Shown: positions 1 to 5,466 of the stretch, piece by piece
How the letters are laid out: each line of letters begins with the position of its first letter
How positions within the stretch are numbered: position 1 is the stretch's first letter
Source: JANRKG01 sp033763635
GTDB taxonomy: Bacteria; Cyanobacteriota; Cyanobacteriia; GCF-001939115
Length of the DNA stretch: 12,310 bases
Assembly: GCA_033763635.1 (NCBI GenBank)
Contig: JANRKG010000153.1
Location: 1-12,310, forward strand
Direction of reading: 5' to 3'
The notes under the pieces: model-generated
Told to the model about the DNA's origin: nothing
Seen by the model: the letters and a program-made list of their open reading frames with translations, nothing else
Databases searched by the model: none
Position numbers and translations under genes: made by a program

Positions 1-337
1 TGTTGCCCGAAAAACTATCGGTGAGGGGAATCCAGTATTGCTTCTGGCGATCGAAACGGTAAATCCCTCCCACATCGGTTCGAATGTAAACATCGTGGGG
101 AGGCGAAGGGTGAATCACAATCCCAGTCACATACCCCATGCCTTGCAGGTTCACACTCCGCCACGTAAACCCTGCTTCACTACCTTTCAAGGAAGGAATG
201 GCAGGTAGAGCAGAGGAACTGGACAGGGGAGAAGACGCACTGACGGGAGAGGGGGCGATCGACTGGCGACAGGTGGTAAGGCTAACCAGGAGAAATATCA
301 GGCCCAGTGCTGTGAAAATTCGAGCATTGATCATCAT
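1..337 (-). CDS. GH74-type (xyloglucanase-like) exported protein, N-terminal part only
   Basis: The frame is open from ATG at 337 to the left edge, giving 112 residues of a longer protein whose C-terminus is outside the window. Residues 1-23 look like a signal peptide (hydrophobic run ALGLIFLLVSL, then TTC). Cys23 could be a lipoprotein cysteine, but Thr at -1 is not a usual lipobox residue. A Ser/Pro/Ala-rich linker (24-52) follows. From residue 57 the sequence reads FTWRSVNLQGMGYVTGIVIH and continues into YIRTDVGGIYRFD, the start of the GH74 two-propeller fold (xyloglucan endoglucanases and reducing-end cellobiohydrolases). In that family the Asp of RTDxGG is one of the two catalytic acids; here it is Asp88. 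The expected role is cutting beta-glucan chains at the cell surface, by family only. GGAGAG stands just before the two adjacent ATGs at 337 and 334. A related BNR/Asp-box or Vps10-like protein without this activity cannot be excluded. Confidence 0.7.
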   Translation of the reverse strand, partial: MMINARIFTALGLIFLLVSLTTCRQSIAPSPVSASSPLSSSSALPAIPSLKGSEAGFTWRSVNLQGMGYVTGIVIHPSPPHDVYIRTDVGGIYRFDRQKQYWIPLTDSFSGN

Positions 338-432
338 CTCTCCAGTGCCCCATTCGTGGCTTTGTCGATTGGGTTGGTGAAGCTGCTCTCCCAGAGAAGC
401 GCCTCTTTCACCCTTTTTAGCAATTTTTAGCC

Positions 433-461
433 GTTATGAAAGCAAAAAATTCAATCGACAA
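433..461 (-). promoter_or_regulatory. Weak candidate promoter of the GH74-type gene
   Basis: Read on the minus strand, TTGTCG (461-456) and CATAAC (438-433) are 17 bases apart, a loose match to -35 and -10 boxes. A transcript would start near 426 and leave an untranslated leader of about 90 bases. The match is only partial, so this is a suggestion. Confidence 0.2.
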
Positions 462-511
462 GGCTCAATTCGGAGCTTTGCAGTGCTGATGTTTTTTCCG
501 AAAGATCTGTA

Positions 512-545
512 ATTCCAAAGTAAATCCCTGAACTGTATTTGGAAT
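512..545. repeat. 8-bp perfect inverted repeat in intergenic DNA
   Basis: ATTCCAAA (512-519) and TTTGGAAT (538-545) are perfect inverted copies separated by 18 bases. It could be an operator or a weak hairpin. It lies about 260 bases before the zinc-ribbon gene and about 175 bases before the GH74-type gene. No tract of T residues follows, so an intrinsic terminator is unlikely. Confidence 0.35.
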
Positions 546-807
546 CTCAGGTTCGTGAGTTGCTCCGCAATGCTTGCATACAAAGATTGGATTCCCAGGT
601 TGGTCCAGGCAGATTACCCAGGGGACTTCACCCTTCATATTTCAGGTTCTCCACTCATCCGCTATGTACTGATCTAAGAATCCCACACCTGTACCGAATA
701 AAACATCGACAACAGGAAGTGTGGCAAACTATTCATAGTTCCCTAACAGCCTCCCGCAAGCAGCCTATAGTGCGTATGGGTGACCCCCCTAAGCAGAGAG
801 GAAGATC

Positions 808-1512
808 ATGCAACTCAAGTGTCAGAATTGTGGAAGCGATATTTCTGCCGAAGACATTAATGTCAACTTGATGATCGCCAAGTGTACCGCTTGCAATGCC
901 GTGTTTAGCTTTGCGGATCGATTTGACATTGAAAATGTCTATCAACCGTATCAAAAACCTCAGGTCGATCGCCCTGCCAGTATGAGTGTTGATCATCGGG
1001 GGTCTGACCTGATAATTGTTCGGAAGTGGTTTACCCCGGTTTTCTTCTTCCTCCTTTTCTTTGCCCTCTTTTGGAACGGCATCACCTGGACGATCGTATC
1101 GGCTATTTTGTTGAGTCGCCAATGGCCCATGTTGCTGTTCCTTTCCCTACATATCTGTGTTGGATTGGGCATTCTCTATGCAGCGTTAACCAACTTACTG
1201 AATTCAACTGAAATCAGGGTCGATCGCCAACAAATTAGGATTGTGCATGGTCCCCTCCCGGTGCTTGGGAATTGCACTATTCCCGTTCACGAAATCAATC
1301 AAATCTACTGCAAGCAGAAAATTAGTCACACGCGAAATGGGGTTAGCATCACCTATGAAGTTTATGCGCTAACCAATGGGAAAGAGGGGCAGAAACGGAA
1401 GGCACTCGTTACGGGACTTCCCAATCCGGAAGATGCCCTGTTTTTGGAACAGGAGATTGAAAAATTTCTGCGAATTGACGATCGCCCCATCGCCGGAGAA
1501 TTTCGAGGTTAA
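808..1512 (+). CDS. Zinc-ribbon, two-TM membrane protein of unknown function
   Basis: A 234-residue protein. It opens with a four-cysteine zinc ribbon (Cys5, Cys8, Cys26, Cys29, two CxxC knuckles), followed by a polar linker (about 35-70). Two hydrophobic stretches at about 75-100 and 107-131 form a membrane hairpin, and a C-terminal domain of alternating beta-strand character (about 134-225) contains EIRVDRQQIRIVHGPLP. This layout resembles membrane proteins with a PH-like C-terminal domain, but that assignment is inference. Both soluble parts should face the same side, most likely the cytoplasm since there is no signal peptide and zinc ribbons are usually cytoplasmic. The start is supported by GAGGAAG four bases before ATG. 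It stands alone, converging with the CIA30 gene across an 83-bp gap. No function is recognised. Confidence 0.8.
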   Translation: MQLKCQNCGSDISAEDINVNLMIAKCTACNAVFSFADRFDIENVYQPYQKPQVDRPASMSVDHRGSDLIIVRKWFTPVFFFLLFFALFWNGITWTIVSAILLSRQWPMLLFLSLHICVGLGILYAALTNLLNSTEIRVDRQQIRIVHGPLPVLGNCTIPVHEINQIYCKQKISHTRNGVSITYEVYALTNGKEGQKRKALVTGLPNPEDALFLEQEIEKFLRIDDRPIAGEFRG

Positions 1513-1548
1513 GGCGATTCTGGGAAAAGAGTTTACCGATGGGAGTGC

Positions 1549-1565
1549 CCTTGGACTCCGCTCAG
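1549..1565 (-). repeat. Single-copy fragment of a dispersed repeat motif
   Basis: CCTTGGACTCCGCTCAG lies in the 83-bp convergent spacer between the zinc-ribbon and CIA30 genes. It matches the reverse complement of 4706-4722 at 16 of 17 positions. The two copies are therefore in opposite orientation, both in convergent intergenic DNA. This motif belongs to a repeat type often seen between genes in cyanobacteria. Confidence 0.5.
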
Positions 1566-1595
1566 AATCCAGTTGTTGGGAAGCGAAGTTGAATG

Positions 1596-2279
1596 TTATG
1601 GAGAAATTTCGTAGACTTCGATCGTTTGAAGGAGTAGCCGAAACTCCCCTGGGGTGAATTGGGGATTCAGTGCGCCATCATACTCAAACTTACTCAGCAT
1701 GAGTTGGAGCGATCGAATTTGTCCGGCATTCAGAGGACGGGCAGCGGGGACGGTCTTCGCACGGAACACGGGAACCATCTGGCTGAAGGGAATCTGAACC
1801 GTCATCCATTCCTCGGCAAACGTATCAAACGAGAAAGCAAAGGCCACGCTATCCCAGGAATCCTCATCCCGCACTAAAAACTTATAGCGGTTTCCATCTC
1901 CTTTCAACCGTAAGATGATCCCCGTGAACCCAGTCAGGTCCAGGGGGGGCACAAAATTGCGGGTGCGAACAGATGCAAAACCCCCGGAATTTTCAGTAGA
2001 TACATACCCAGCAAAGACCCCAAACCCGTTTTGCAGTTGGAAGGAACTGGCACTCACCCCGCCCATGACTACATCATCTAACGCTCCCCAAACCTGGTTG
2101 AGCGGTGCAGATAACTGGCTGAAGTCGAACAAGATGCGGTTTTGGGGCTGGGGCGGCGGCGGCGATGGTGGCGATCCGAAAAACATGGCTTGTACCCAAC
2201 TGATGACAGGAATAGTTTCAAAATAAACGATCGTCTGCCAAAAGCGGCCCCAATCCCATTGTTGATTTGCAGGAGGCAT
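1596..2279 (-). CDS. CIA30 (NDUFAF1-type) domain protein
   Basis: A 227-residue protein. Residues 1-35 are Trp/Phe/Ile-rich and may associate with a membrane, followed by a proline-rich linker (GSPPSPPPPQPQ). The rest, from about 48 to 227, is a CIA30 domain: RILFDFS, then WGALDDVVMGGVSASSF, then GYVSTENSGGFASVRTRNF, then LDLTGFTGIILRLKGDGNRY and YKFLVRDEDSWDSVAFAFSF. CIA30 is a jelly-roll-like domain known from the mitochondrial complex I assembly factor NDUFAF1 and from the chloroplast psbA-translation factor HCF173. Cyanobacteria carry several stand-alone versions whose roles are mostly unknown, so a part in assembling photosynthetic or respiratory complexes is only a guess by family. ATG at 2279 has a poor Shine-Dalgarno region. 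It is separated by 105 bp of repeat-bearing DNA from the gene upstream. Confidence 0.85.
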   Translation of the reverse strand: MPPANQQWDWGRFWQTIVYFETIPVISWVQAMFFGSPPSPPPPQPQNRILFDFSQLSAPLNQVWGALDDVVMGGVSASSFQLQNGFGVFAGYVSTENSGGFASVRTRNFVPPLDLTGFTGIILRLKGDGNRYKFLVRDEDSWDSVAFAFSFDTFAEEWMTVQIPFSQMVPVFRAKTVPAARPLNAGQIRSLQLMLSKFEYDGALNPQFTPGEFRLLLQTIEVYEISP

Positions 2280-2355
2280 CGTGACTCAAAAGAGATAACG
2301 GTACTCATTCAGGTTAAGACAGATTGACAGGTTAAAACACCTCTCTTATGGCCCT

Positions 2356-2383
2356 TCTGCCCTCTGCCCTCTGCCCTCTGCCT
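2356..2383. repeat. Heptanucleotide tandem repeat (STRR type)
   Basis: The unit TCTGCCC is repeated three times perfectly (2356-2376), with a fourth copy changed in its last base (2377-2383). Short tandemly repeated heptamers of this kind are typical of spacers in filamentous cyanobacteria. It lies directly beyond the stop codon of the methyltransferase-like gene, in the spacer before the CIA30 gene. Confidence 0.85.
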
Positions 2384-2384
2384 T

Positions 2385-3224
2385 TTATAAGTGTGCAGGA
2401 GGCGTTGCCGGAACACTAATGCTGCCAACTTTCCCAAACACCTCATAAAAGCGATCGGAACGAGATCCCAGGTAGAAAATGACGCGACTCTTGCCCTGGA
2501 ATAGTTGGGTAGTTCCCTGACGGTCAGTTAGGGCAATTGATTTTTTGGGAAAACACACTGGATATTGGGCCAGAAGTTGCTGGAACCACTTGCTATGAAT
2601 GGCGGGCTTCACTAAGACGAGAGCTTCTGTAATTCGCCCAGCACTGTACTCCAGTAACAACTTCTGTATCCAGGGTTCCGTTTTGTCATGGGTCGGGGAA
2701 TGGAGCCAAACACGGCCCCACCAGGGATGATTTAAACCATTATGAGCCGCTGTATAGTAATGGGCGGCCTGAACTCTCTCCTGCGCGGCACTATCGCTGG
2801 CGGGGTCTAGATCAATCTCTCCCAACATTTCTCGCACCTGGTGTAGCAAACTCGGAGGGGTATACAGATCAACCGCCAATTTCTTGCCAGCCTCTTTTTC
2901 GGGTGAGAGCGCTTTGGCTTGTAGTTTGGCAATACGATCCGTGAGTTCCTGAATACGTTTTTGCAGTTTCTTGATGGTCCGCCCCCGCTCAAGGGCTGCT
3001 TGTGCTTCTTCGATCGCCGTTCCCTGGATACTGAGATACTCCGTCTTCTTGCCGTTAAAGATTGGTTTTCGGGATTTCAGGCGAGGGTACTTGTTGGCTT
3101 TATTCCCATCTGGCTTTGAATGAGCAATCCAACAATCCATTAAAACTCGCCCCTCTGCATAGAGTCGGGCAACTTCTTGCTGAAGAGATTTTAGTTCAAT
3201 TTTAAGGATTTGTAATTTTTGCAT
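2385..3224 (-). CDS. Dam-type adenine methyltransferase relative, catalytic motif lost
   Basis: A 279-residue protein from ATG 3224. A TTG start at 3239 would add five residues; neither has a Shine-Dalgarno sequence. The N-terminus (about 1-30) is amphipathic. Next is a basic stretch around KYPRLKSRKPIF, then a coiled coil (about 68-108, ALERGRTIKKLQKRIQELTD). The C-terminal half matches phage-type DNA N6-adenine methyltransferases (Dam, PF05869 type): LYTPPSLLHQVREMLG, EIDLDPASDSAAQERVQAA, YYTAAHNGL, WWGRVWL, then EYSAGRITEALVLV and KWFQQLL. Family members have NPPY/NPPF after RVWL, the motif that positions the target adenine. Here it is H175-S-P-T178, so Asn, the first Pro and Tyr are all gone while the flanks are intact. 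Methylation is therefore doubtful; DNA or RNA binding without catalysis is possible. It is divergent from 3394, sharing a palindrome-rich spacer, and may be a relic of a phage or plasmid. Confidence 0.7.
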   Translation of the reverse strand: MQKLQILKIELKSLQQEVARLYAEGRVLMDCWIAHSKPDGNKANKYPRLKSRKPIFNGKKTEYLSIQGTAIEEAQAALERGRTIKKLQKRIQELTDRIAKLQAKALSPEKEAGKKLAVDLYTPPSLLHQVREMLGEIDLDPASDSAAQERVQAAHYYTAAHNGLNHPWWGRVWLHSPTHDKTEPWIQKLLLEYSAGRITEALVLVKPAIHSKWFQQLLAQYPVCFPKKSIALTDRQGTTQLFQGKSRVIFYLGSRSDRFYEVFGKVGSISVPATPPAHL

Positions 3225-3268
3225 GCTTTGGTGTAGCAAACTGGGAATATTTTATTTAAGATTTAGCC

Positions 3269-3316
3269 ATACCAAATACCCTTGAGAAAGATATCTTTCC
3301 AGTGGGAGATTGGTAT
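3269..3316. promoter_or_regulatory. 48-bp nested imperfect palindrome in divergent promoter region
   Basis: A perfect 14-bp palindrome GAAAGATATCTTTC (3286-3299) sits at the centre. The same axis also relates CCC (3279-3281) to GGG (3304-3306) and ATACCAA (3269-3275) to TTGGTAT (3310-3316). In total 17 of 24 base pairs are symmetric. It lies between the divergent starts at 3224 and 3394, a good place for a dimeric or tetrameric regulator. It could instead be a transcribed hairpin or the remnant of a palindromic mobile element. Confidence 0.45.
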
Positions 3317-3338
3317 TAGTTCATTAGGATACTTTTTC

Positions 3339-3374
3339 GATATTGGTTTTGATATTAGTTTTGATATCCACTTG
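3339..3374. repeat. Three tandem 12-bp repeats
   Basis: GATATTGGTTTT (3339-3350), GATATTAGTTTT (3351-3362) and GATATCCACTTG (3363-3374) stand head to tail. The first two differ at one base; the third keeps GATAT and one later T. A related GGTATTAGTT occurs at 3312-3321, and GGTATC follows at 3374-3379. They lie between the palindrome and the ribosome binding site of the gene at 3394, so they may be protein binding sites. Confidence 0.45.
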
Positions 3375-3381
3375 GTATCAA
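3361..3381 (+). promoter_or_regulatory. Inverted repeat just upstream of the Shine-Dalgarno sequence
   Basis: TTGATA (3361-3366) and TATCAA (3376-3381) are perfect inverted copies with a 9-base centre, and the second arm ends two bases before GGAGGG. It may be an operator or a leader hairpin that controls access of ribosomes to the gene at 3394. Confidence 0.3.
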
Positions 3382-3383
3382 CT

Positions 3384-3389
3384 GGAGGG
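3384..3389 (+). promoter_or_regulatory. Ribosome binding site fixing the start at 3394
   Basis: GGAGGG stands four bases before ATG 3394. It decides against the longer frame opening with TTG at 3343, whose first codons would lie inside the tandem repeats. Confidence 0.75.
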
Positions 3390-3393
3390 TAAC

Positions 3394-3636
3394 ATGACAG
3401 ACCGCGAATCCTTTTTCTTCCCTCGATCCCGCTATTATGGTCGATTTACCCCCGCCAATCTAGCATTTAATGCAAATTTGCAAGAATTTTCCCAACGAGT
3501 GAGCTTGCTTGCCAACCTGGAAACGGGGGGCAAGATTTCTCCTGATGAAGCCTTTGGTCAAATCGGGCAACTGTGGCATCAATTAGAGCGTAGCCATCAC
3601 AAGTTGGGAATTGGGCAGTCAGATTCTCCTGCTTAA
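3394..3636 (+). CDS. Small conserved cyanobacterial protein, probably DUF7219
   Basis: An 80-residue soluble protein starting MTDRESFFFPRSRYYG, with no signal peptide, membrane segment or cysteine. FPRSRYYGRFTPANLAFNAN, then LQEFSQRVSLLANLETGGK and ISPDEAFGQIGQLWHQL, agree with a short cyanobacterial family that I recall as DUF7219. Members of this family are sometimes mislabelled as isopropylmalate/citramalate synthase, for which an 80-residue protein is far too small. The pattern suggests a short N-terminal arm followed by two or three helices, ending with a Ser/Asp-containing tail. Its function is unknown. It is divergent from the methyltransferase-like gene and followed 122 bp later by another small gene on the same strand. 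The strong ribosome binding site suggests good expression. Confidence 0.75.
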   Translation: MTDRESFFFPRSRYYGRFTPANLAFNANLQEFSQRVSLLANLETGGKISPDEAFGQIGQLWHQLERSHHKLGIGQSDSPA

Positions 3637-3758
3637 CGAAAGAAGTTCAGCGAAGTATTTCTAGTTCTGTTGAGAGGGAAATCTTGAATTACATCCTGAA
3701 GAGGAGTGTATCCACCCGTTCAGGTAAACCATTTTATTAGGAGGTTCGTATCGTCAAG

Positions 3759-4082
3759 GTGAAAAAGATTTGTGTCAAAGCAGGGTCTATTGTGCGGCTA
3801 ATGCAGCCTTTCCAGCCTGATCCTCAAGCGAGTTATCAGTATCAGTTTGGGGTAGTCGCTGGTATCACCGCATCCGAAGAGGATGGAACTCAAGATCTCT
3901 CGCAGCAACCCCTCGGTTCAGTAGGGTCAGAAGTCATTATTTATTTATATGATCCGGAACTTGATAAACCCTATTTAGATGCATGGGGAATGCAAGCTTT
4001 GTTTTACTTTGCAGCGACTGAGGTAGAACCCGTCCGGCTCGATTCTTTGTCATCGTCATCAAGGTCGATCGCTGTCTCCTGA
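3759..4082 (+). CDS. Small protein of unknown function
   Basis: A 107-residue protein, not recognised. The start is GTG at 3759, since no in-frame ATG lies upstream. An excellent Shine-Dalgarno sequence, TAGGAGGT (3738-3745), is 13 bases away, unusually far, so an unconventional start codon a few codons upstream (for example ATC 3750) cannot be excluded. The N-terminal part, VKAGSIVRLMQPF followed by YQYQFGVVAGI, and then VIIYLYDPELDKPYLD read like a small beta-barrel of the SH3 or KOW kind (strand, tight turn, strand). That is inference from pattern only. The last 15 residues are Ser-rich and probably disordered. There is no signal peptide or TM segment. It lies between a DUF7219-like gene and an RlpA-like gene, 152 bp before the latter, so a shared transcript is possible. 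Confidence 0.65.
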   Translation: MKKICVKAGSIVRLMQPFQPDPQASYQYQFGVVAGITASEEDGTQDLSQQPLGSVGSEVIIYLYDPELDKPYLDAWGMQALFYFAATEVEPVRLDSLSSSSRSIAVS

Positions 4083-4233
4083 TTTACAAGATGCCTGCCT
4101 CGTCCCTGCGATACCTTCGTCAAAAACATTTTGGCAACAGTAAAAGGGGATTTAAAAAATGAGCAAGAATTTTGTTTTATCCTATCTACTGGTAAAGTGC
4201 TAGGTGTTCTTGCCGTTAAACAATGCCCTGGGT

Positions 4234-4644
4234 ATGAAAACACATCGACTGAGCAGTCTGCTCTTGCTGCTGGCAATTTCTGGCTTTCCGGCGATCGTTC
4301 AGGCTCAACAAATTGTACGAGGTCTTGCAACCTGGTATGGTCCTGGATTTGTGGGCAACCGCACTGCCAATGGAGAAATTTTCAATCCCAATGCATTAAC
4401 CGCAGCCCATCGCTCCCTTCCCTTTGGGACTGAGGTACGGGTCACAAATCCCCGAAATGGGCGATCGGTCATTGTCCGAATCAACGATCGGTTAGGCGAT
4501 CCGCGAATTGTGATTGACCTTTCTCAAGGAGCCGCGAGGGCCATTGGAATGACCGAAACGTCTCCCGTCACAATGGAAATTTTGGGAACTCCAATCAGTA
4601 TGAAAGAGTTACTTCGCAAGAAAAGAAAGGCTCTAGACGAGTAA
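4234..4644 (+). CDS. rlpA-like: RlpA-like secreted double-psi beta-barrel protein
   Basis: A 136-residue protein with an N-terminal signal peptide (KTHR, hydrophobic LLLLLAISGF, cleavage probably after AIVQA, residue 24). The rest is one double-psi beta-barrel of the RlpA family: GLATWYGPGF, NRTANGEIFNPNALTAAHRS, LPFGTEVRVTN, NGRSVIVRINDR, then IVIDLSQGAARAIGM. RlpA proteins of other bacteria are septal lytic transglycosylases acting on peptidoglycan strands lacking stem peptides. Acid and histidine residues at the corresponding places are present (Glu48, His59, Asp95). Between INDR and IDLS the loop is short and lacks the usual Gly-Pro-Phe, and there is no SPOR domain, so activity or septal targeting may differ. 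The likely site of action is the periplasm. ATG 4234 is chosen over GTG 4204 because the signal peptide then begins properly; neither has a strong Shine-Dalgarno sequence. Confidence 0.85.
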   Translation: MKTHRLSSLLLLLAISGFPAIVQAQQIVRGLATWYGPGFVGNRTANGEIFNPNALTAAHRSLPFGTEVRVTNPRNGRSVIVRINDRLGDPRIVIDLSQGAARAIGMTETSPVTMEILGTPISMKELLRKKRKALDE

Positions 4645-4646
4645 TA

Positions 4647-4757
4647 GGAGATTTCTAAAACAACTTTCCCGCTGGTTGAGCGAAGCCCAAACCAACATCC
4701 GCGCCCTGAGCGGAGTCGAAGGACAACCCATTGGCAAACCCTTTTGAAGAAATCTCC
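4647..4757. repeat. MITE-like dispersed repeat with 10-bp terminal inverted repeats
   Basis: GGAGATTTCT (4647-4656) and AGAAATCTCC (4748-4757) are perfect inverted copies bounding 111 bp. Inside is CCCTGAGCGGAGTCGAAGG (4704-4722), a motif that recurs widely between genes in cyanobacteria. Its core appears again inverted at 1549-1565 with one mismatch. The element begins two bases after the RlpA stop codon and ends 17 bases before the stop codon of the opposing gene. It could serve both as terminator structure. It encodes no protein. Confidence 0.55.
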
Positions 4758-4774
4758 ATAGAGTGTCAACCGTT

Positions 4775-5458
4775 TTACTTTTCAGCAATTGATACGATCG
4801 CCCCAATCGATTCCAATTTTTGCTTAAACTGGTAAGCCTGCTCACGACTCACCCCTTGAGCGATGCGATGGGGCGTACTTTCAATCATGTCTTTGGAGGC
4901 TTTCAACCCTAATCCAGTCAAATCTCGCACAATTTTGAGCGTCGCAATTTTTTGACTGGCAGGAAACGAATAGAGAACCACTTCCCATTTACCCGTGGGC
5001 TGTCCATTAACAGCGTTCAGGGGAGGCAGAACGGTCGCTTCTCCCCCAGGTAGCCCGTTCAGGTCAAAGCAATAAAAAATTCCGCCCTCATTATCCACCT
5101 CGAAATTGCCAAAGAATTCCTTGGCTCTGGCATCCAGATAAGCTCTTGCTTCTTCGCCACTGATATTGGCTGCCATTGCAAACGCGAGGGGAGAGATCCG
5201 CCCATTCCCTGCCCTGAGTACCTGGAAAAAGGTCGTCTGGAGGTGATCGCGAGACTTGCGTTGGGAAGATTGGTACACATTGCGGGCCAGCAATCCTCCC
5301 AGTACCGTCGCGGGTAGTCCCAAAATCAATCCCCCCGCAAAAGCATTTTTATCTTTTTGGGAAGGATCTTTTTCAAATGCAAGCACCAGAGACAGCAGCA
5401 AAAACACCCCGCCGAAGGTGAGGAGAATTCCTGAAGAGAGAATTTTAACTACTTGCAT
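4775..5458 (-). CDS. Membrane protein with L7/L12 C-terminal-like domain
   Basis: A 227-residue protein. Two hydrophobic segments (about 7-28 and 40-60) form a short membrane hairpin. Residues 70-130 look helical and winged-helix-like (HLQTTFFQVLRAGNGRISPL, then NISGEEARAYLDARAKEFFG). Residues 157-227 match the C-terminal domain of ribosomal protein bL12: KWEVVLYSFPASQKIATLKI, then VRDLTGLGLKASKDMIESTP and a GVSREQAYQFKQKLESIGA end. In ribosomes this domain recruits translation GTPases. Here it is membrane-attached and lacks the L12 dimerisation domain, so the protein is not ribosomal bL12; the fold is probably used for protein binding. The gap to the stop codon of the Ig-like gene upstream is only 8 bp, and a GGAG lies within the end of that gene, so it is likely the last gene of the long operon. 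Confidence 0.8.
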   Translation of the reverse strand: MQVVKILSSGILLTFGGVFLLLSLVLAFEKDPSQKDKNAFAGGLILGLPATVLGGLLARNVYQSSQRKSRDHLQTTFFQVLRAGNGRISPLAFAMAANISGEEARAYLDARAKEFFGNFEVDNEGGIFYCFDLNGLPGGEATVLPPLNAVNGQPTGKWEVVLYSFPASQKIATLKIVRDLTGLGLKASKDMIESTPHRIAQGVSREQAYQFKQKLESIGAIVSIAEK

Positions 5459-5466
5459 AGGATCTG

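Larger units (their letters stand above)
338..807. other. Divergent intergenic region, no gene recognised
   Basis: These 470 bases separate the start of the GH74-type gene (-) from the start of the zinc-ribbon gene (+). No reading frame here has a good ribosome binding site or protein-like composition; the frame opening at 539 runs without a plausible start into the zinc-ribbon gene. It must hold two divergent promoters. Visible structure is limited to a weak promoter-like pair on the minus strand (433-461), an 8-bp inverted repeat (512-545), and two copies of the heptamer TTTTTAG 10 bp apart (414-420 and 424-430). Confidence 0.6.

Noticed and set aside
539..871. 110-residue open frame on the plus strand
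   Set aside because: It starts without a ribosome site, runs out of frame into the zinc-ribbon gene and its translation has no protein-like pattern.
2310..2338. Direct repeat CAGGTTAAGAC / CAGGTTAAAAC
   Set aside because: Two 11-base copies with one mismatch, 18 bp apart, in a spacer; too short and too few to call a defined element.
2324..2352. Plus-strand promoter TTGACA, 17 bases, TATGGC
   Set aside because: It would transcribe only antisense into the methyltransferase-like gene. The -10 box is poor, and the start would fall at the heptamer repeat. A chance match is likely, although antisense RNA cannot be excluded.
3225..3239. TTG start of the methyltransferase-like gene
   Set aside because: No ribosome site precedes it and an ATG follows five codons later. 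The choice is not certain because the ATG also lacks a clear site.
4204..4233. GTG start of the RlpA-like gene
   Set aside because: It would put ten non-basic residues before an otherwise normal signal peptide that begins at ATG 4234.
4647..4757. Classical intrinsic terminator after the RlpA-like gene
   Set aside because: The arms are 91 bases apart and no T-run follows directly, so it fits a small repeat element better than a simple terminator.
4775..5458. Ribosomal protein bL12 gene (rplL)
   Set aside because: Only the C-terminal domain matches. The protein has two TM segments and no L12 dimerisation domain or ribosomal neighbours.
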